In this document: in pieces, positions 34,355-46,494 of the stretch
How positions within the stretch are numbered: position 1 is the first letter of the stretch
Layout of the letters: the number at the start of each line of letters is the position of its first letter
Source of the DNA: Hsuehochloa calcarea
Lineage: Eukaryota > Streptophyta > Magnoliopsida > Poales > Poaceae
Assembly (NCBI GenBank): GCA_036346395.1
Contig: CM070606.1
Span: 20,942,915 to 21,006,914 of the forward strand
Length of the DNA stretch: 64,000 nucleotides
Direction: 5' to 3'
Translations under genes and position numbers: made by a program
The notes under the pieces: generated by a model
What the model saw: only the letters and a program-made list of their open reading frames with translations
Told to the model about the DNA's origin: nothing
The model's database searches: none

Positions 34355-34740
34355 CTATCATGACGACGATTTAATTTTGATTGGCCCTTAAGATATTTTA
34401 AAGATTCATGATCGGAGTGGATGACAAATTCTTTGGGCCAAAAGTAGTGTTGCCAAACTTCTAGCACCCTAACCAAAGCATATAATTCTTTATCATACAG
34501 GTGGTAATTAAGTTGGGCGCCATGCAATTTTTCGCTAAAGCACGCTCTGGTCGCCCATTTTGCATCAAAACACCCCCAATGCCCAACCCACTAGCATCAC
34601 ATTCCACTTCAAAAGTTTGGGTGAAGTCCAAGAAAACAAGCAAAGGAGCTTGGTTAACCTTAACTTTAACTCTTGAAAAGACCTTTCTTGAGACTTACCC
34701 CAAACAAAGTTAACACCTTTTTGTGAGTTCATTCAGAGGG
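34318..34740 (-). pseudogene. Nested Gypsy RNase H
   Basis: Two overlapping frames, 34643-34461 (FEVECDASGLGIGGVLMQNG) and 34527-34318 (LNYHLYDKELYALVRVLEVW, then FVIHSDHESLKYLKGQ), together make the Gypsy RNase H domain. A frame change near 34500-34530 splits it. It lies between reverse transcriptase and integrase as expected for Gypsy. Confidence 0.88.
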
Positions 34741-35662
34741 GCGGCAATGGTGCTAAAATCTTTCACAAACCGACGATAAAAACTAGCCAAGCCATGGAAG
34801 CTACGAATTTGACTAACATTCAAAGGGTTGGCCAATTTTAATTACTTCAATTTTAGCTTCATCAACTTCAATTCCTTAGAGAGACAACAAATCAGGAAGA
34901 TCAATTTATTGGTGCAAAAGTGCATTTCTCAAGATTAGCAAATGCTTTCTCATTTCTAAGCACCTCTAGAACAAGCCTAACATGCTCAACATGCTCATCC
35001 AAGGATTTGCTATACACGAGAATATCATCAAAATAAACAACCACAAATTTCCCAATGTAAGCACGCAGGACATGATTCATGAGACGATAAAGGTGCTAGG
35101 AGCATTGGACAAACCAAAAGGCATAACAAGCCACTCATACAAGCCAAACTTGGTTTTGAAAGCGGTCTTCCATTCATCTCCTACGTTCATTCTAATTTGG
35201 TGATACCCACTCTTCAAGTCAATTTTAGAGAAAATGATGGAGCCACTCAATTCATCAAGCATATCATCAAGTCTAGGTATGGGGTGCCTATATCTAACCG
35301 TGATATTGTTGATAGCCCTACAATCTACACACATGCGCCAAGTGCCATCTTTCTTAGGGACAAGGATTACCGTGCAGCGCATGGGCTCAAGCTCTCGACA
35401 TAGCCCTTGTCAAGTAGGGCTTGCACTTGACGTTGGATCTCCTTGGTCTCCTCGGATTGGCGCAGACGGCTCGGTTGGGAAGGGGAGCCCCGGGAATGAG
35501 GTCAATTCGATGCTCAATCCCTCTCAAAGGAGGAAGCCCCACCGGAATCTCCTCGGGGAAGACGTCCTCAAATTCCTGCAAGAGAAAAGAAAGAGCACTT
35601 GGAAGAGGGGGTGAGTCGTTAGTTGAAAGAGTAAGGTCCTTGCACACTAAAAAGAGGGGCAT
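34741..35662 (-). pseudogene. Nested Gypsy reverse transcriptase
   Basis: Frames at 35662-35387 (EFEDVFPEEIPVGLPPLRGI, the reverse-transcriptase leader) and 35382-35077 (CTVILVPKKDGTWRMCVDCR, FSKIDLKSGYHQIRM, MPFGLSNAPSTF). The catalytic YFDD box is encoded at 35035-35024, in another frame. There are frame changes near 35385 and 35080. The core residues needed for polymerase activity are present but the frame is not continuous. Confidence 0.9.
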
Positions 35663-35899
35663 ATGGTGGAGTCCTCCTCACTTCTCTCACATCCGATTTG
35701 GTAGCAAGCATGACTAAAGCTCTCTCCTCTCCTTTCTTTTGCCCGCTCTTGTGGGTTTTGTGGTTCTCACACACCAAGGGTGGCCTCATTCTTTACCCTT
35801 TCTCCTTGGCGTGTAGCAACCCGTGGAGCATTGTCGGCGATGATCCGGTGGGAGTCATGGGACGGCACCACCTCTTGGTTATGCCATTTGAACTGGTAG

Positions 35900-36250
35900 T
35901 GGTTGGTTCGGCCCTCATGTGTCACCGCCGATCAGATCGCCACGGCCTTCCCAATGTGAGGTGGCACACCGTCATGGGCACCACATCACACTCCACCGAG
36001 TCGGCGTGGGCTCCAATTTGGAAAGTGACCTTTGTCATGTATTGCACCTTGACAGTGCCACAATCACTTAACCATTGTACATGATAGGGGTGAGGATGCT
36101 TCTCAATTTGAGTCCCAACTTCGAGCACAGTTCTTGGCTTGCAAGGTTGTGACAACTCCGCCATCAATAATCACTTTGATGGATTTTCCTTGTATGCCAC
36201 CTTGGTTTGAAATAAATTGGTCCTTTGCTCGGGCTCATCTTGTTTCGGAC
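35900..36250 (-). pseudogene. Nested Gypsy retropepsin-like protease
   Basis: On minus, EQRTNLFQTKVAY at about 36240 leads, after a frame change, to IKVIIDGG near 36180 (D-G-G active-site type), then ORF 36167-35922 with HVQWLSDCGTVKVQ, VECDVVPM and LGRPW. The same protease type occurs twice in the mini-element at 47438-50515. A stop and a frame change make it inactive. Confidence 0.82.
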
Positions 36251-36399
36251 CGTCAAAGTCTTCTTTGTGACAATGAGAGCGGGCTCAGTATCAAAGTCAC
36301 AAAAGAGTGGGTCTTGGGCCTCTTCTTCTTGGGCATCTTCACGGTTAGCAATCTCATTTAATTTCTCGGCCTCTTCATTACTATCGATTCATATTCTCC

Positions 36400-37652
36400 A
36401 TCTTCGTCACAATCATGGTTCGGTGTTTGGGCACTCCTTGCAATGTGCCTACGGCCCAAACACTTGAAACATTGGATCTCACGGCTCTTGGCGGTGGATC
36501 CGACTGAAGAAGACCCACTTGTTGCTGGAACTCACCGGGTAAGGGGTGTGGGTGCTTCTTTGGTGCCGGTGGTGGTGGTTGGAGGCCTTATGCTTGGCGG
36601 CGCCACACCACTCCCTTGGGTGTAGCTCTTCTCGAGCGGGCTCTTGGATGTTTATTTGTTGCTATATGTTGTAGCCCTGGGCGTGAAAGTTGGATAACTG
36701 CGGGCATTCTTTGAATCTTGTTGCACTTGCCTCTCCGCCTTGGTAGCTTGGTGCACTAGCTCGACCACGTTGTTGTATGGTTGGAACTCGTGATCCTCTT
36801 GATGGAGTAGTTCAAGCCCGACATGAAACGGGCCATGGTTTGTTCTTACGCCTCTTGTATGTTGGCTCGTATCATGGCTTTCTCAATCTCCTTATAGTAC
36901 TCCTCAACAGACCAGGTTGCCTTGCTTCATGTTTTGCAATTGGTCATACAAGTCCTCTTGTAGTGCTTGGGCACAAATCTGCCTCATCTCATGCTTCATC
37001 TCAACCCAAGACGCTACGCCTCTCATTGCGGGCTTCCCTTTGGTTGATTACTGTTCCCACCATATGAGTGCATAGTCATCAAACTCAACCGATGCCATTG
37101 CTAGTTTCTTCTCTTGGAGTAATTATGAATCCAAATATTTTATCCACTTTCAACTCCCAAGTGAGATATGCTTCGGATTCGGACCTCCATCAAATTTGGG
37201 TATGGTGAACTTTAGCTTCCCAAACCTTTCCTCTTCACGCCATACTGGTACCTTCCGCGGGGCCATCACGCGACCTCGGCTCCCATCCAACATCGTAATG
37301 ATCGGCAATGCCTTCGCTCTTCTTGGTGGAGGTGGGTGAGCTTGGTGATGGTGGGTGCGGTCCTTCTTGCTTGCCGCCTCGAGCCAGCGCTCGCGGTTTC
37401 TCGCATCGGTCTCATCCAATTCAACCTCATGTGCTCCCAACGGATTCGCCGAACTTCCCTAATGATGTCGGCCACGAGGTTGGTTCGGAGAACCCCGAAT
37501 TGTTGGTTGATCTCGATCTCCAAGTCCCTTTGAGTAATCGCCATTGTTTCTGGATCTCTTGTCGGCGGGCGCCTCAACGCATTGAGCTGCGTTTGAGTGA
37601 CACAATCAGCGCCAACTCATCTCCCCGCCGCAGGGTGGCCTCCTCCTGACAT
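36400..37652 (-). pseudogene. Nested Gypsy gag with zinc knuckle
   Basis: A minus start codon at 37652 (MSGGGHPAAG) meets an early stop. Later frames give the gag head at 37577-37266 and the segment FGKLKFTIPKFDGGPNPKH at about 37230-37160, followed by a frameshifted core to about 36640. A knuckle of the form CFKCLGRRHIARS lies at about 36465-36425, where the last Cys is Ser. Several breaks are present. Confidence 0.8.
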
Positions 37653-38800
37653 GGTTAGTAGCCAACAAAGAGAAACAAAGTTTAGCTTGAAAAGAAAATA
37701 TGTGAATCTCACTCTCCCTCACCTTCCCTGCCAACCAAGTCCTTGTACTCCCTCACGGATTGTGGAAGAGGATTGAGAAAGTTCTTTGCTGGAGACCTTG
37801 AACACACACACAATTTATGTGGAGCTTGGAAGGGGTGAGTATACAAAAACAAACACAAAACGAATTTCAAGTGAAATAATGCTAAAAGGAATCCAAACTA
37901 GATTGCAATAGCCTAGGTGCCGATCCCAAGTCAAATGAACTCACACACTCCCAAAGATGATGGTACTAGAATGCAACCAAAGGTAATGAGCTAAAGCAAA
38001 GGATGGAAGTGAAGGTAGAATTAGCTCGTGTTGCACTAGTAAGGGAAGACGCTAGTTCGATTGCAAAGTTGTATGGCTATTGATTGCATATGTCAATAAG
38101 AATGCACCGACATGTAGGGAGCGTGCCCGGAAAGGTATTTGAGTTGGCTTTCCCCTTCCCCCTTTTCTTTCTTTCTCTTTTTTTTTGATGCCTCGTTGGG
38201 ACAACTCTCTTAACTTTTCTTTTTCTGCTCCTGTTTTGGAGGGGAAGGTATTTCTTTGTTGCCCAACTCAAATCATATGAATTTCCAACGGATTCACGCT
38301 CTATGAATGGGTCTAGGTGCACCGATTATTTTACACATGCAAAGCCAAGCAATCATGGATGAACTAGTCTGACTAGGAGCAAAGATATTCGCAAAGGTTC
38401 GATAAAGGCTTACAAGGCTCAAAGTCGAGGTTGCAACGTTGCAGTTTCCGGAGAGTTGTTGTTCTGTTTCTCCACGGGCGGTCCGACCGGGTGTGTCCAA
38501 CGGTCGGACCGGTTTGTACCGGTTCGAACCGCTGGTTCGGCCGGCCGACCGATTTCACGCACGAGCCCAGATCCAAATGGTAGAAAAGACAATTTCTTCG
38601 ATTCGAACGATTCCTCGGTCCAAATGGCACAAAAATCACAGGGAAGTAGATCAAAGACATAAGCAAAGTATCTATTGGATCCAAATTAGCAAAACTCATC
38701 AATCAAACTCGAATCGAGCTAGGGTTGTCGATTTGGGGAAGAACACATGAACCCTAGAAACAAAAAAAGTGATAGATCGATCCTACCGTGGCAACCAAGA
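37653..38800 (-). other. Nested Gypsy leader region
   Basis: Noncoding leader between primer site and gag. It contains a cluster of GGTCSGACCG motifs at 38475-38555 and a T-rich tract near 38160-38220. No further gene is seen. Confidence 0.6.
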
Positions 38801-38812
38801 GCTCTGATACCA
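38801..38812 (-). other. Primer binding site of nested Gypsy
   Basis: The minus strand reads TGGTATCAGAGC three bases from the LTR that begins at 38816, which fixes the minus orientation of the element. Confidence 0.93.
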
Positions 38813-38815
38813 AGA

Positions 38816-39622
38816 TGATACGGATTACCGGGTCTTCACGTCGTAGGATCGAGGGGGATAAATAGAGAAAGCCTATTGAGAAGCAAATCTTGGCAACACA
38901 CTCCAATGAGATAGCCTCCAACAAAGAACTCAATCAACAATCTCTAATTGAACGACCAGTGTCCATACATCCGTCGCGACGATGCTCCTTACAATCCATA
39001 GGAAATACAAGGACAAGATGGGGAACTCCCAACCTAGGGATCTAACCTAGGCAAGAGCAAAGCTCAAGTCTTCTTCTGTTCTTCCTCCCTTTCTTTGTTG
39101 GGTGGAGGGCCCCTTTTATAGTGGGGTCGAGTTGGGAAGTTCGGTTCGCCCAGCGTCGGCCGGTCTGACCGCGCGTGGCGGCGGTCGGACCGACGTGGGA
39201 GGCCGGCCTGATCGGCGTGGAGGCCGGTCGACCGGCGGTCGACCGCCTGCTGAACTTGGTTCGCCCGGCGTCGGACCGGTCCGGAACAAAGCCGAGACAG
39301 AGAGTTGGGGAGTTTGGTTCGCCCAGCGTCGGCCGGCCTGGCCGGCGTGGGCGGCCGGTCGGCCGGTCTGGAACAAAGACGACCCTTTGTCTCCCGGTCA
39401 TCATTCCTCTTGCCATCTTCTCCCGCGAAGCTGATTAAACATACATATGGAGCATGTGGTAGCATCCAGCTCTCGGAGATATCAAAGCGAGACTTAAGTA
39501 AGAGCGACTTCACCTCAATGTTAAGTTGTTGCGCTCGCGCTCTTGTCATTGGTCCCTTGGGCGTGATGGAGGTGACTTGGCCCTCGTTGGATTTCATGGA
39601 GTTGGTGTCGATGTCCTCATCA
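38816..39622 (-). repeat. 5' LTR of nested Gypsy
   Basis: 807 bp, the partner of 32185-32983, differing by scattered substitutions and small indels. The GGTCSGACCG-type cluster is at 39160-39365. Confidence 0.95.
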
Positions 39623-39627
39623 CTCCA

Positions 39628-39840
39628 GCACCACCGAGACCACCGGCGTTTGTACCTCGCCCATCGCAGGCTGTGTCGCAACCACGTGCACCTGCGGGAC
39701 AGCAAGGAGGCCTCCGCAATCCAGCTGCCAATGTCACATGCTTCTCCTGCCAAAACCAATGGCATTGTGCAAATAATTGCCCTAAGAAGACTGGAGCGGC
39801 CCCTCGTCCTAATGGAGGATGCGGGCAAGGAGTTGGTTAA
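39628..39840 (+). pseudogene. Tekay-like gag C-terminus with CCHC zinc knuckle
   Basis: Continues the gag frame after the nested insertion: a proline-rich linker (PPRPPAFVPRPSQ), then the perfect CCHC knuckle CFSCQNQWHCANNC at about 39741-39782, then a TAA stop at 39838 in the same frame as the downstream protease. The knuckle would bind element RNA. Confidence 0.9.
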
Positions 39841-41904
39841 GATCAGAAGGCTACTCAGAAAATCCAGAATGTGGGCAACGGCCGAGTCAACCAAATCTCA
39901 GCCGAGGAAGCGCAGGAGGCACCCGACGTCGTGTTGGGTACGGTTATTGTCAACTCTCAACCTGCTACCGTTTTATTCGATTCCAGAGCTTCTCATTCTT
40001 CTATATCAAAATATTTTGCTGCACTTAGTGATCTTCAATTTTTTCCTATGCATGTTCCTTTGATTATTCGTTCTCCGAGGTCGGAAATGAGAGCTGAAAA
40101 TGAATGTCGGGATGTTTCTGTTGAGATTGGCGGAGTGGGATTTTTCGCAAATCTTATCCTCCTCAATTCAGCGAGTTTGGATATGATACTTGGTATGGAT
40201 TGGCTGTCCTAACATTTGGGACAAATCGATTGTACTAAGAAATTCATCTCCCTCACAAGTTCATCCAGCGAGCGAGTTGGAATTTCGCCGAAGCTGCAAG
40301 AACCGCATCTTTGTGCATTTGAAGCCAAGTCGGCTTTGGAGATTCATGAAGTCCCCGTAATGTGTGACTTTGTGGATGTGTTTCCCGAAGAATTTCCTGG
40401 AATGCCTCCAATCCGGTACATCGAATTCGTCATCAAGTTGCTACCTGGTACTGCCCCGATTTCTAAGAGGCCTTATCGGATGCCTCCGAATGAATTGGAG
40501 GAATTGAAGAAGCAACTTGGTGAACTTCAAGAGAAGGGTTTCATCCGCCCCAGCTCATCACCGTGGGGCTGTCCTGCAATCTTTGTGAAAAAGAAAGACA
40601 AGATTCTGCGTTTGTGCGTTGATTACCGTCCGTTGAATGCAGTGACGATAAAGAACAAGTACCCGTTGCCTCGGATTGACGACCTTTTCGATCAATTGAC
40701 CGGAGCTCGGGTATTCTCCAAGATTGATATGAGATTGGGCTACCATCAAGTCCGAATCAGGCCTGAAGATATTCCTAAGACGGCTTTCTCTACTCGCTAC
40801 GGACTGTACGAGTGTGCAGTCATGTCTTTCGGCTTGACGAATGCCCCTTCTCTTTTCATGAATCTTATGAATATGGTATTCATAGAGTATTTGGACAAGT
40901 TTGTGGTGGTCTTCATTGATGATATCATCATCTACTCGAAGGATGATGAAGAGCATGCTGAACACCTGAAGCTAGTGTTGGGAAAACTGCGCGAACAACA
41001 ACTCTATGCGAAGTTTAGCAAGTGCGAGTTTTGGTTGAAGGAAGTGGCATTCTTGGGCCATTTTCTTTCAGTGGAAGGCATAGCCGTAGATCCTAGCAAG
41101 GTCAGCAATGTGCTCTCTTGGGGTCAGCCCAAGTCAATAACCGAAGTGAGGAGTTTTCCCGGTTTAGCGGGATATTATCGTCACTTTATTGAGAATTTCT
41201 CCAAGATCGGGAAGCCAATGACCAAGTTTCTCAAGAAGGACAAGAAGTATGTGTGGTCCGCTGATTGTGAGAAGAGTTTTTATGAACTCAAGAAAATATT
41301 GACCACCGCCCCAGTTCTTGTTCTTCCCGATGTCCACCGAAGCTTCGATATCTATTGCGATGCTTCTCGTCAAGGACTCGGATGTGTTCTTATGCAAGAG
41401 GGCAAGGTAGTGGCTTATGCATCAAGACAATTGAGACATCATGAATTCAATTATCTGACCCATGACTTGGAATTATCTGCAGTGATTCATGCACTGAAGA
41501 TTTGACGACATTATCTCATTGATAATCGTTGCGAGGTGTACTCGGATCACAAAAGTTTAAAGTATTTGTTCACCCAACCAGATCTGAACCTTAGGCAAAG
41601 AAGATGGTTGGAATTGATCAAAGATATTGATATGGATCTCCAATATCATCTGGGCAAGGCTAACGTTGTTGCCGATGCTCTCAGTCGTAAGGTTTATTGC
41701 AATACCTTGATGCTCAAGGAGCAACAACCCACCCTCCATGAAGAATTTCAGCGGCTCAACTTGGGAGTGGTTGAGCATGGTTCCCTCACTGCCTTAGTTG
41801 TGCGGCCAACTTTAGAAGATCAGATCAAGACTGCTCAGCAAACGAATGAAGGAGTGAGCCGAATCAAGCAGAATATCAAGAATGGAACAGCCAAGTGCTT
41901 CTAG
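39841..41904 (+). pseudogene. Tekay-like pol: protease, reverse transcriptase, RNase H
   Basis: One frame with stops TAA 40210 and TGA 41503. The protease (about 39930-40200) has TVLFDSRASHSSIS at the active site: D-S-R instead of D-S/T-G, so the catalytic Gly is lost. Reverse transcriptase (about 40375-41100) has VDYRPLNAVTIKNKYPLPR and the catalytic FIDD at 40912-40923, intact. RNase H (about 41330-41650) includes DIYCDASRQGLGCVL and YSDHKSLKYL; the TGA at 41503 replaces an expected Trp codon. The frame shifts near 41895, before integrase. Domain order is that of Ty3/Gypsy. Confidence 0.95.
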
Positions 41905-43241
41905 AAGATGACAATGGTGCTTTATGGTTTGGAAAGTGCCTTGTTGTTCCGAAGGTCATGGAATTGCGGAATGGCATCCTCCGCGAAGCCCCTGATTCTC
42001 CTTTGTCCATCCATCCCTGGGCCACAAAAATGCATCAAGGTCTCCGTCAGAAATTTTGGTGGACCCGAATGAAGCGAGAGATCGCATGGTTCGTTACCGA
42101 GTGTGGCGTATGTCGTCGTGTGAAGGCCGAACATCAACGTCCAGCAGGTTTGCTACAACCTTTGCCCATACCTGAATGGAAGTGGGATTCTATCGGCATG
42201 GATTTCATCACCGGTCTGCCCCGTACCTCTAAGGGAAATGATGTCATATGTGTTGTCATTGATCGACTAACTAAAGTGGCACATTTTCAACCAGTGCGAA
42301 CCGGTATTCGTGTAGGTCTGTTGGCAAAACTCTACATATCCCGCATTGTGAGTTTGCAAGGGATACCAAAGACGATCATTTCTGATCGTGGATCACTCTT
42401 TACCTCCCGGTTTTGGCATAGTTTGCAAGAGGCTATGGGAACCCGTCTTTCCTTCAGCTCAGCGTATCATCCTCAAACCAATGGCCATACTAAAAGAGTC
42501 AATCAAGTATTGGAAGACATACTCCATGCTTGTGTTCTCTCTTACGGGAAGAATTGAGAGAAATGATTGCCATTCGTCGAGTTCTCCTACAACAACAGCT
42601 TTCAAACTAGTCTTGGCATGGCACCATTTGAGGCCTTATATTGAAAAAAGTGTAGAACCCCGTTGAATTGGTCAGAAACCCATGAAAGACCATTCTTTGG
42701 CCCAGACTCAATCAATGAGGCCGAAAGTCAAGTTCAGTTGATTCGAGACCGACTACGTAAGACTCAATCAAGGCAAAAGAGTTATGCGGATCGTCGCCGA
42801 CGTGAGTTGAGCTTTGAGCCTAATGACTTTATTTACCTCAGAGTCTCCCCTCTGAAGGGTCATCAACGTTTCGGCGTCAAAGGCAAACTAGCTCCTCGAT
42901 ATGTTGGACCTTACCGCATCATTGAGAAGAAAGGAGCGGTTGCCTGCAAGATGGAATTGCCCGCTGCACTTGAAGGTATTCATGATGCTTTCCACATGTC
43001 CCAATTGAAGAAGTGTCTTCGCATTCCAACCGATGAAGCTCCTTTGGAAAGTCTCGATGTACAAGAAAACTTGACCTACAAAGAGCATCCTTTTCGCATC
43101 CTTGAAGAAGCTGGGCGAAGAACTAGGAATCGTGACATCAAATTCCTTAAAGTTCAGTGGGCAAATCATTCTGAGGATGAAGCAACTTGGGAAAGGGAGG
43201 ATCGCCTACGTGTAGACTACCCATCCTTCTTTACCGAGTAG
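41895..43241 (+). pseudogene. Tekay-like integrase with chromodomain
   Basis: The HHCC zinc-binding domain ends CGVCRRVKAEHQRPAGLLQP. The catalytic core has GMDFITGLPRTSKGND and IISDRGSLFTSRFW (both Asp present), but the third acidic residue is Lys in HPQTNGHTKRVNQ, where Glu is expected. In-frame TGA at 42555, 42564 and 42642 follow. The C-terminal part at 42663-43241 includes GPDSINEAESQVQLIRDRLR and ends in a chromodomain (KVQWANHSEDEATWEREDRL). Chromodomains of this class are thought to steer insertion to heterochromatin. Confidence 0.95.
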
Positions 43242-43267
43242 ACGGAATCTCGGGACGAGATTCTTGT

Positions 43268-43279
43268 AAGGGGGGAGGT
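43268..43279 (+). other. Polypurine tract of Tekay-like element
   Basis: AAGGGGGGAGG-type tract directly before the 3' LTR, the expected plus-strand primer. Confidence 0.85.
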
Positions 43280-43281
43280 TT

Positions 43282-46200
43282 TCTAACATCCCAAAACTTT
43301 GGGTTGTGTTTCAAATGTATGAAATTGAGGATAAATTAAAACTTTTGGTGCATCCTTGTTGTTAATTGAGATTTCTGGATTTCTTTCAAAAGAAATGTTG
43401 ACTTCAAAACTAAATGCTTTTATTGTCTTGAAGTAAAGCAATTTAAAACTTTCTAGTCAAAACTTGTGATCATCCTCTGTAAATATTTTTCCTAAGTTCT
43501 AGATCATCCTAGAAACCCCTCTAAGAAATTTCATAATTTTTAGAAATTATTTGCTATTTCTAAGGGGCTGGCTCAGCTCTGACCATCTCTGAGCCTTTCC
43601 GTCTCTCAGGTAGCATCCCCGTACCTTGTAGATGCTGTGGCACCATCTTCCTTGGACAGTGCAGAGCTTGTTCGTGCTGTGCTTGTTCAGTCGTAGCTCA
43701 CCGCCGCCACTCTCCGGTCTTGCTTTGGCTTTTACGGCTCGGTACCGTGAATGCCACCTTTGGGTGAGCGAGCTTATTGTGGACCCGTCCATACCCGTGG
43801 CCCGCGCCGCCGTGTCAGGGAAAGCCGGCGAAGCCAGTGCTGCGTTGTCGGATTTTTGATCGCACTGTAGCAAGGCCATTAGGGTTAATCGTGTCATTAA
43901 CTTCTAATGATTGCTCAGTAATTTAATTGTTGTCTTAAAGGAGTTTTTGTGTGACTTACTTGTGGGGTCGAGCACAGTAAGTAAGTGTTAAATATCGGTT
44001 TCAATCATGTATGACATGTGGGCCCAGGAGCTTAGTGCACAGCCGTGAACTCGTGGACCGAGGGTCCACGCGCTACTCTGTGAACCTTGAGTATGACATA
44101 TGGACCCAAATGTCAGGCCGCAATTTTATTCGAAAACTAAAATGGAAAAGGGCACTATTTAGAGGGCCCATGGGTCAGTGACCGTGGCTAGGTTAGGCTG
44201 GGTGTAAAAAGTATTTTATGTTTATTTGAAATCTGAAATGCTTTATTTATGAACTGAAAAATACATTAACTTCAAAATTGCATAAGTAATTCGGTTTAGC
44301 TCCTAAATTGATGATTCAATTTTTGCTAGTTTCCTTTTTACATGTACGTTAATATAAAAATAGGTATGAGCATGTTGCTATCTCTGAAAATCTGATTCTA
44401 CATATGTATTGTGCACTACTTTTTTGACTTTAAAAAAATCATAGAAAATCCATCTTAGCTCCAAATGAGGTGAATCAAATTCCATTGCTCGTCTCATGTG
44501 GTGCTCTATCTACCATAAAAATTTCTTATCTACCACCTCTGTGGAAATTTTCACCAAAATATTTAAATTCGGATGAACAGTAACAGATATCAATTTATTT
44601 GGATTTTCTGGAAAGCTAACTTTCATAACTTTTGTATAGAATATCCAAATCAATTTATTTTTATTTATAAATTCACCTAAACTCATGATCTTCCTTCTGT
44701 GAATTTTTCATAATTTTTGGATGAATTTGAATTTTTTGGTCTTTTCGGTATTATTCGTTCTTATTGTGCTTTCGAATTCTTTCGATAGGTTCCGATCAAT
44801 TTATTGATTATGCGAGTGGTCCTCTACAGCAATAAAGTTGTCTCCAGCAAGGTAAGCAGTTGTTTCCATTTGATCATGTTGATCCCATTACTTTCAAGTT
44901 TATTATCTTGTTTGCAAAGTGTATGCATGCTCTATATATTTTGATGTTAAATTATCGATCGAGTAGTTGATCCTATAGTTGCATAAACTGTAGGTAAATA
45001 TTCATCCTCTACCACTGAGCCTAGGATTTATTCATTTTACTTGTAGTTTGCGAGTTGATGTCGCTTAGAAATCTTAGAACGGTAGAATGGGGATCATCGC
45101 CTCGGCGATGGTCATTATATCATCACTATAATTATTTGAGTCAGGATACTCATGTATGTAATTGTAACGGGAAAAGATAAAACTGAAAGTGAAATGTATT
45201 TGACTTGGGCACATTGGTTTGATGGTGTGATTTTTGGGTGTATGAATGGTGCCCGAGTCAACAAGAACCGAACATCTTAGACACTGACCCAAGCGTTATT
45301 GCGTGCTAACCACACGAGGGTTTTGGGAACCCCTCTTGACTAAGTACTTTGGGAGGTATTAATTATTGAGTCGCTGGTGGTAAGAAAGAAAGAAAAAGGT
45401 TTGTTTTGGGATGAGAGGGATGGGTTCCTTTCTAGGTTCGCCATACCCAGGAGCACCCGCAGTTGCTTCGGCTGGGCCGGTGCGTCTGACTCAACGTGTG
45501 AGTCCTTAGTGGGAGCCCGTAGCAGCGGTTCACTAAGGGTTAACCCCCATACATGCGACTCTTAATTAGTACAATCCATTGGAAAGCGTCTCGTAGGACT
45601 TAGCTGTGTCGGCATACTAAAGAAAGTGTGCTAAATCATGTGGCGAAAAGGCGATCTGACGTGTGGGTACATTGGTACACCCCTGCAGGGTATAATCTAT
45701 TTGAATAGCCTCGTCCTAGGTTATGGACATGCTTGGTTAGGTCTCTACAAGAGTTAGACTCAACAGTTTTCGATAAAACTTGAATTCGGGTAGTACGAAT
45801 GGGTAATTCGTGCTATGTTGTGGTGGCTGTTGGGAAGTCACCTCTAGGATGTTAATTATGTTTATAATTGTTGTCTCGCTGTTATTTAATCAATTAAAAA
45901 CAGATTTGTCAAATTGCTTTCAATCTATTACATCTTGCAAATGGAATATTGCTTTGCGCGTCAAATGAAACATATAACCTCCTCCTTTGATTCAGCTTGC
46001 ATGTAGTTATGTATAGGCTTGTTACTCGTAAGACTTGTGAGTATGTTTTTGTACTCAGTTGCTTTGCTTAATTGTTGCAGAGGAGGTTGACCCCCAAGGG
46101 GTTAACTATTGTGAGACCGACTTCGACTTTGCCCTCGACGACTAGCTTGGACGTTTCCAGTCGGTTGCCTCGTGGGTAATGGCAAACCGTTTGGCTTTTG

Positions 46201-46489
46201 TTTATCGTCATCTTATGGCTTATGTTTCCGCTGCTACTTTGGTTAATCACCTGTTATTTGGCCGGTTGGCCCTACTTTTGTAATATGAACTTGTATGTCC
46301 TTTATGTTGTAAGCTTGTAGACTGGGTATTGTAATGACTTGTATAGAATGAATGCTTAATTTTTGTATGGGGTATGTGTACTGCAATTGTGGGAAGTACA
46401 TATGCGCCGAGAATCGAGATATTTGATTTGTAATGCTATGACCATTTTGATGGTTAAATATTACAAGTTAAATACCCCGGGTTCTCACA
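43282..46489 (+). repeat. 3' LTR of Tekay-like element
   Basis: Begins TCTAACATCCC (the canonical TG is mutated to TC) and ends GGGTTCTCACA, 3208 bp. It lacks the GC-rich block present in the 5' LTR (junction at about 43567) but retains about 600 bp (44100-44695) absent from the 5' LTR. Confidence 0.93.
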
Positions 46490-46494
46490 CATGA

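Larger units (their letters stand above)
32185..39622 (-). mobile_element. Nested Gypsy retrotransposon on minus, 7.4 kb
   Basis: Inserted in the gag of the Tekay-like element with a perfect 5-bp target duplication CTCCA (32180-32184 and 39623-39627). Two LTRs of about 0.8 kb flank a minus-strand gag, protease, reverse transcriptase, RNase H, integrase order. There is no chromodomain. The integrase tail contains VVSSTFNVADLSPFLEPEH, a segment type also seen in centromeric and related chromoviruses (from memory; clade uncertain). Coding parts carry frameshifts, so it is inactive. It must be younger than the host element. Confidence 0.95.
26748..46489 (+). mobile_element. Full-length chromodomain Gypsy retrotransposon (Tekay/Del-like), 19.7 kb with nested insert
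   Basis: Flanked by a perfect 5-bp target duplication CATGA (26743-26747 and 46490-46494). Order: 3.8 kb LTR, primer site, gag, protease, reverse transcriptase, RNase H, integrase, chromodomain, polypurine tract, LTR. Integrase after RNase H defines Ty3/Gypsy, and the chromodomain and large LTRs fit the Tekay clade (inference from family knowledge). Another Gypsy (32185-39622) is inserted inside gag; without it the element is about 12.3 kb. All genes carry stops. Confidence 0.95.
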
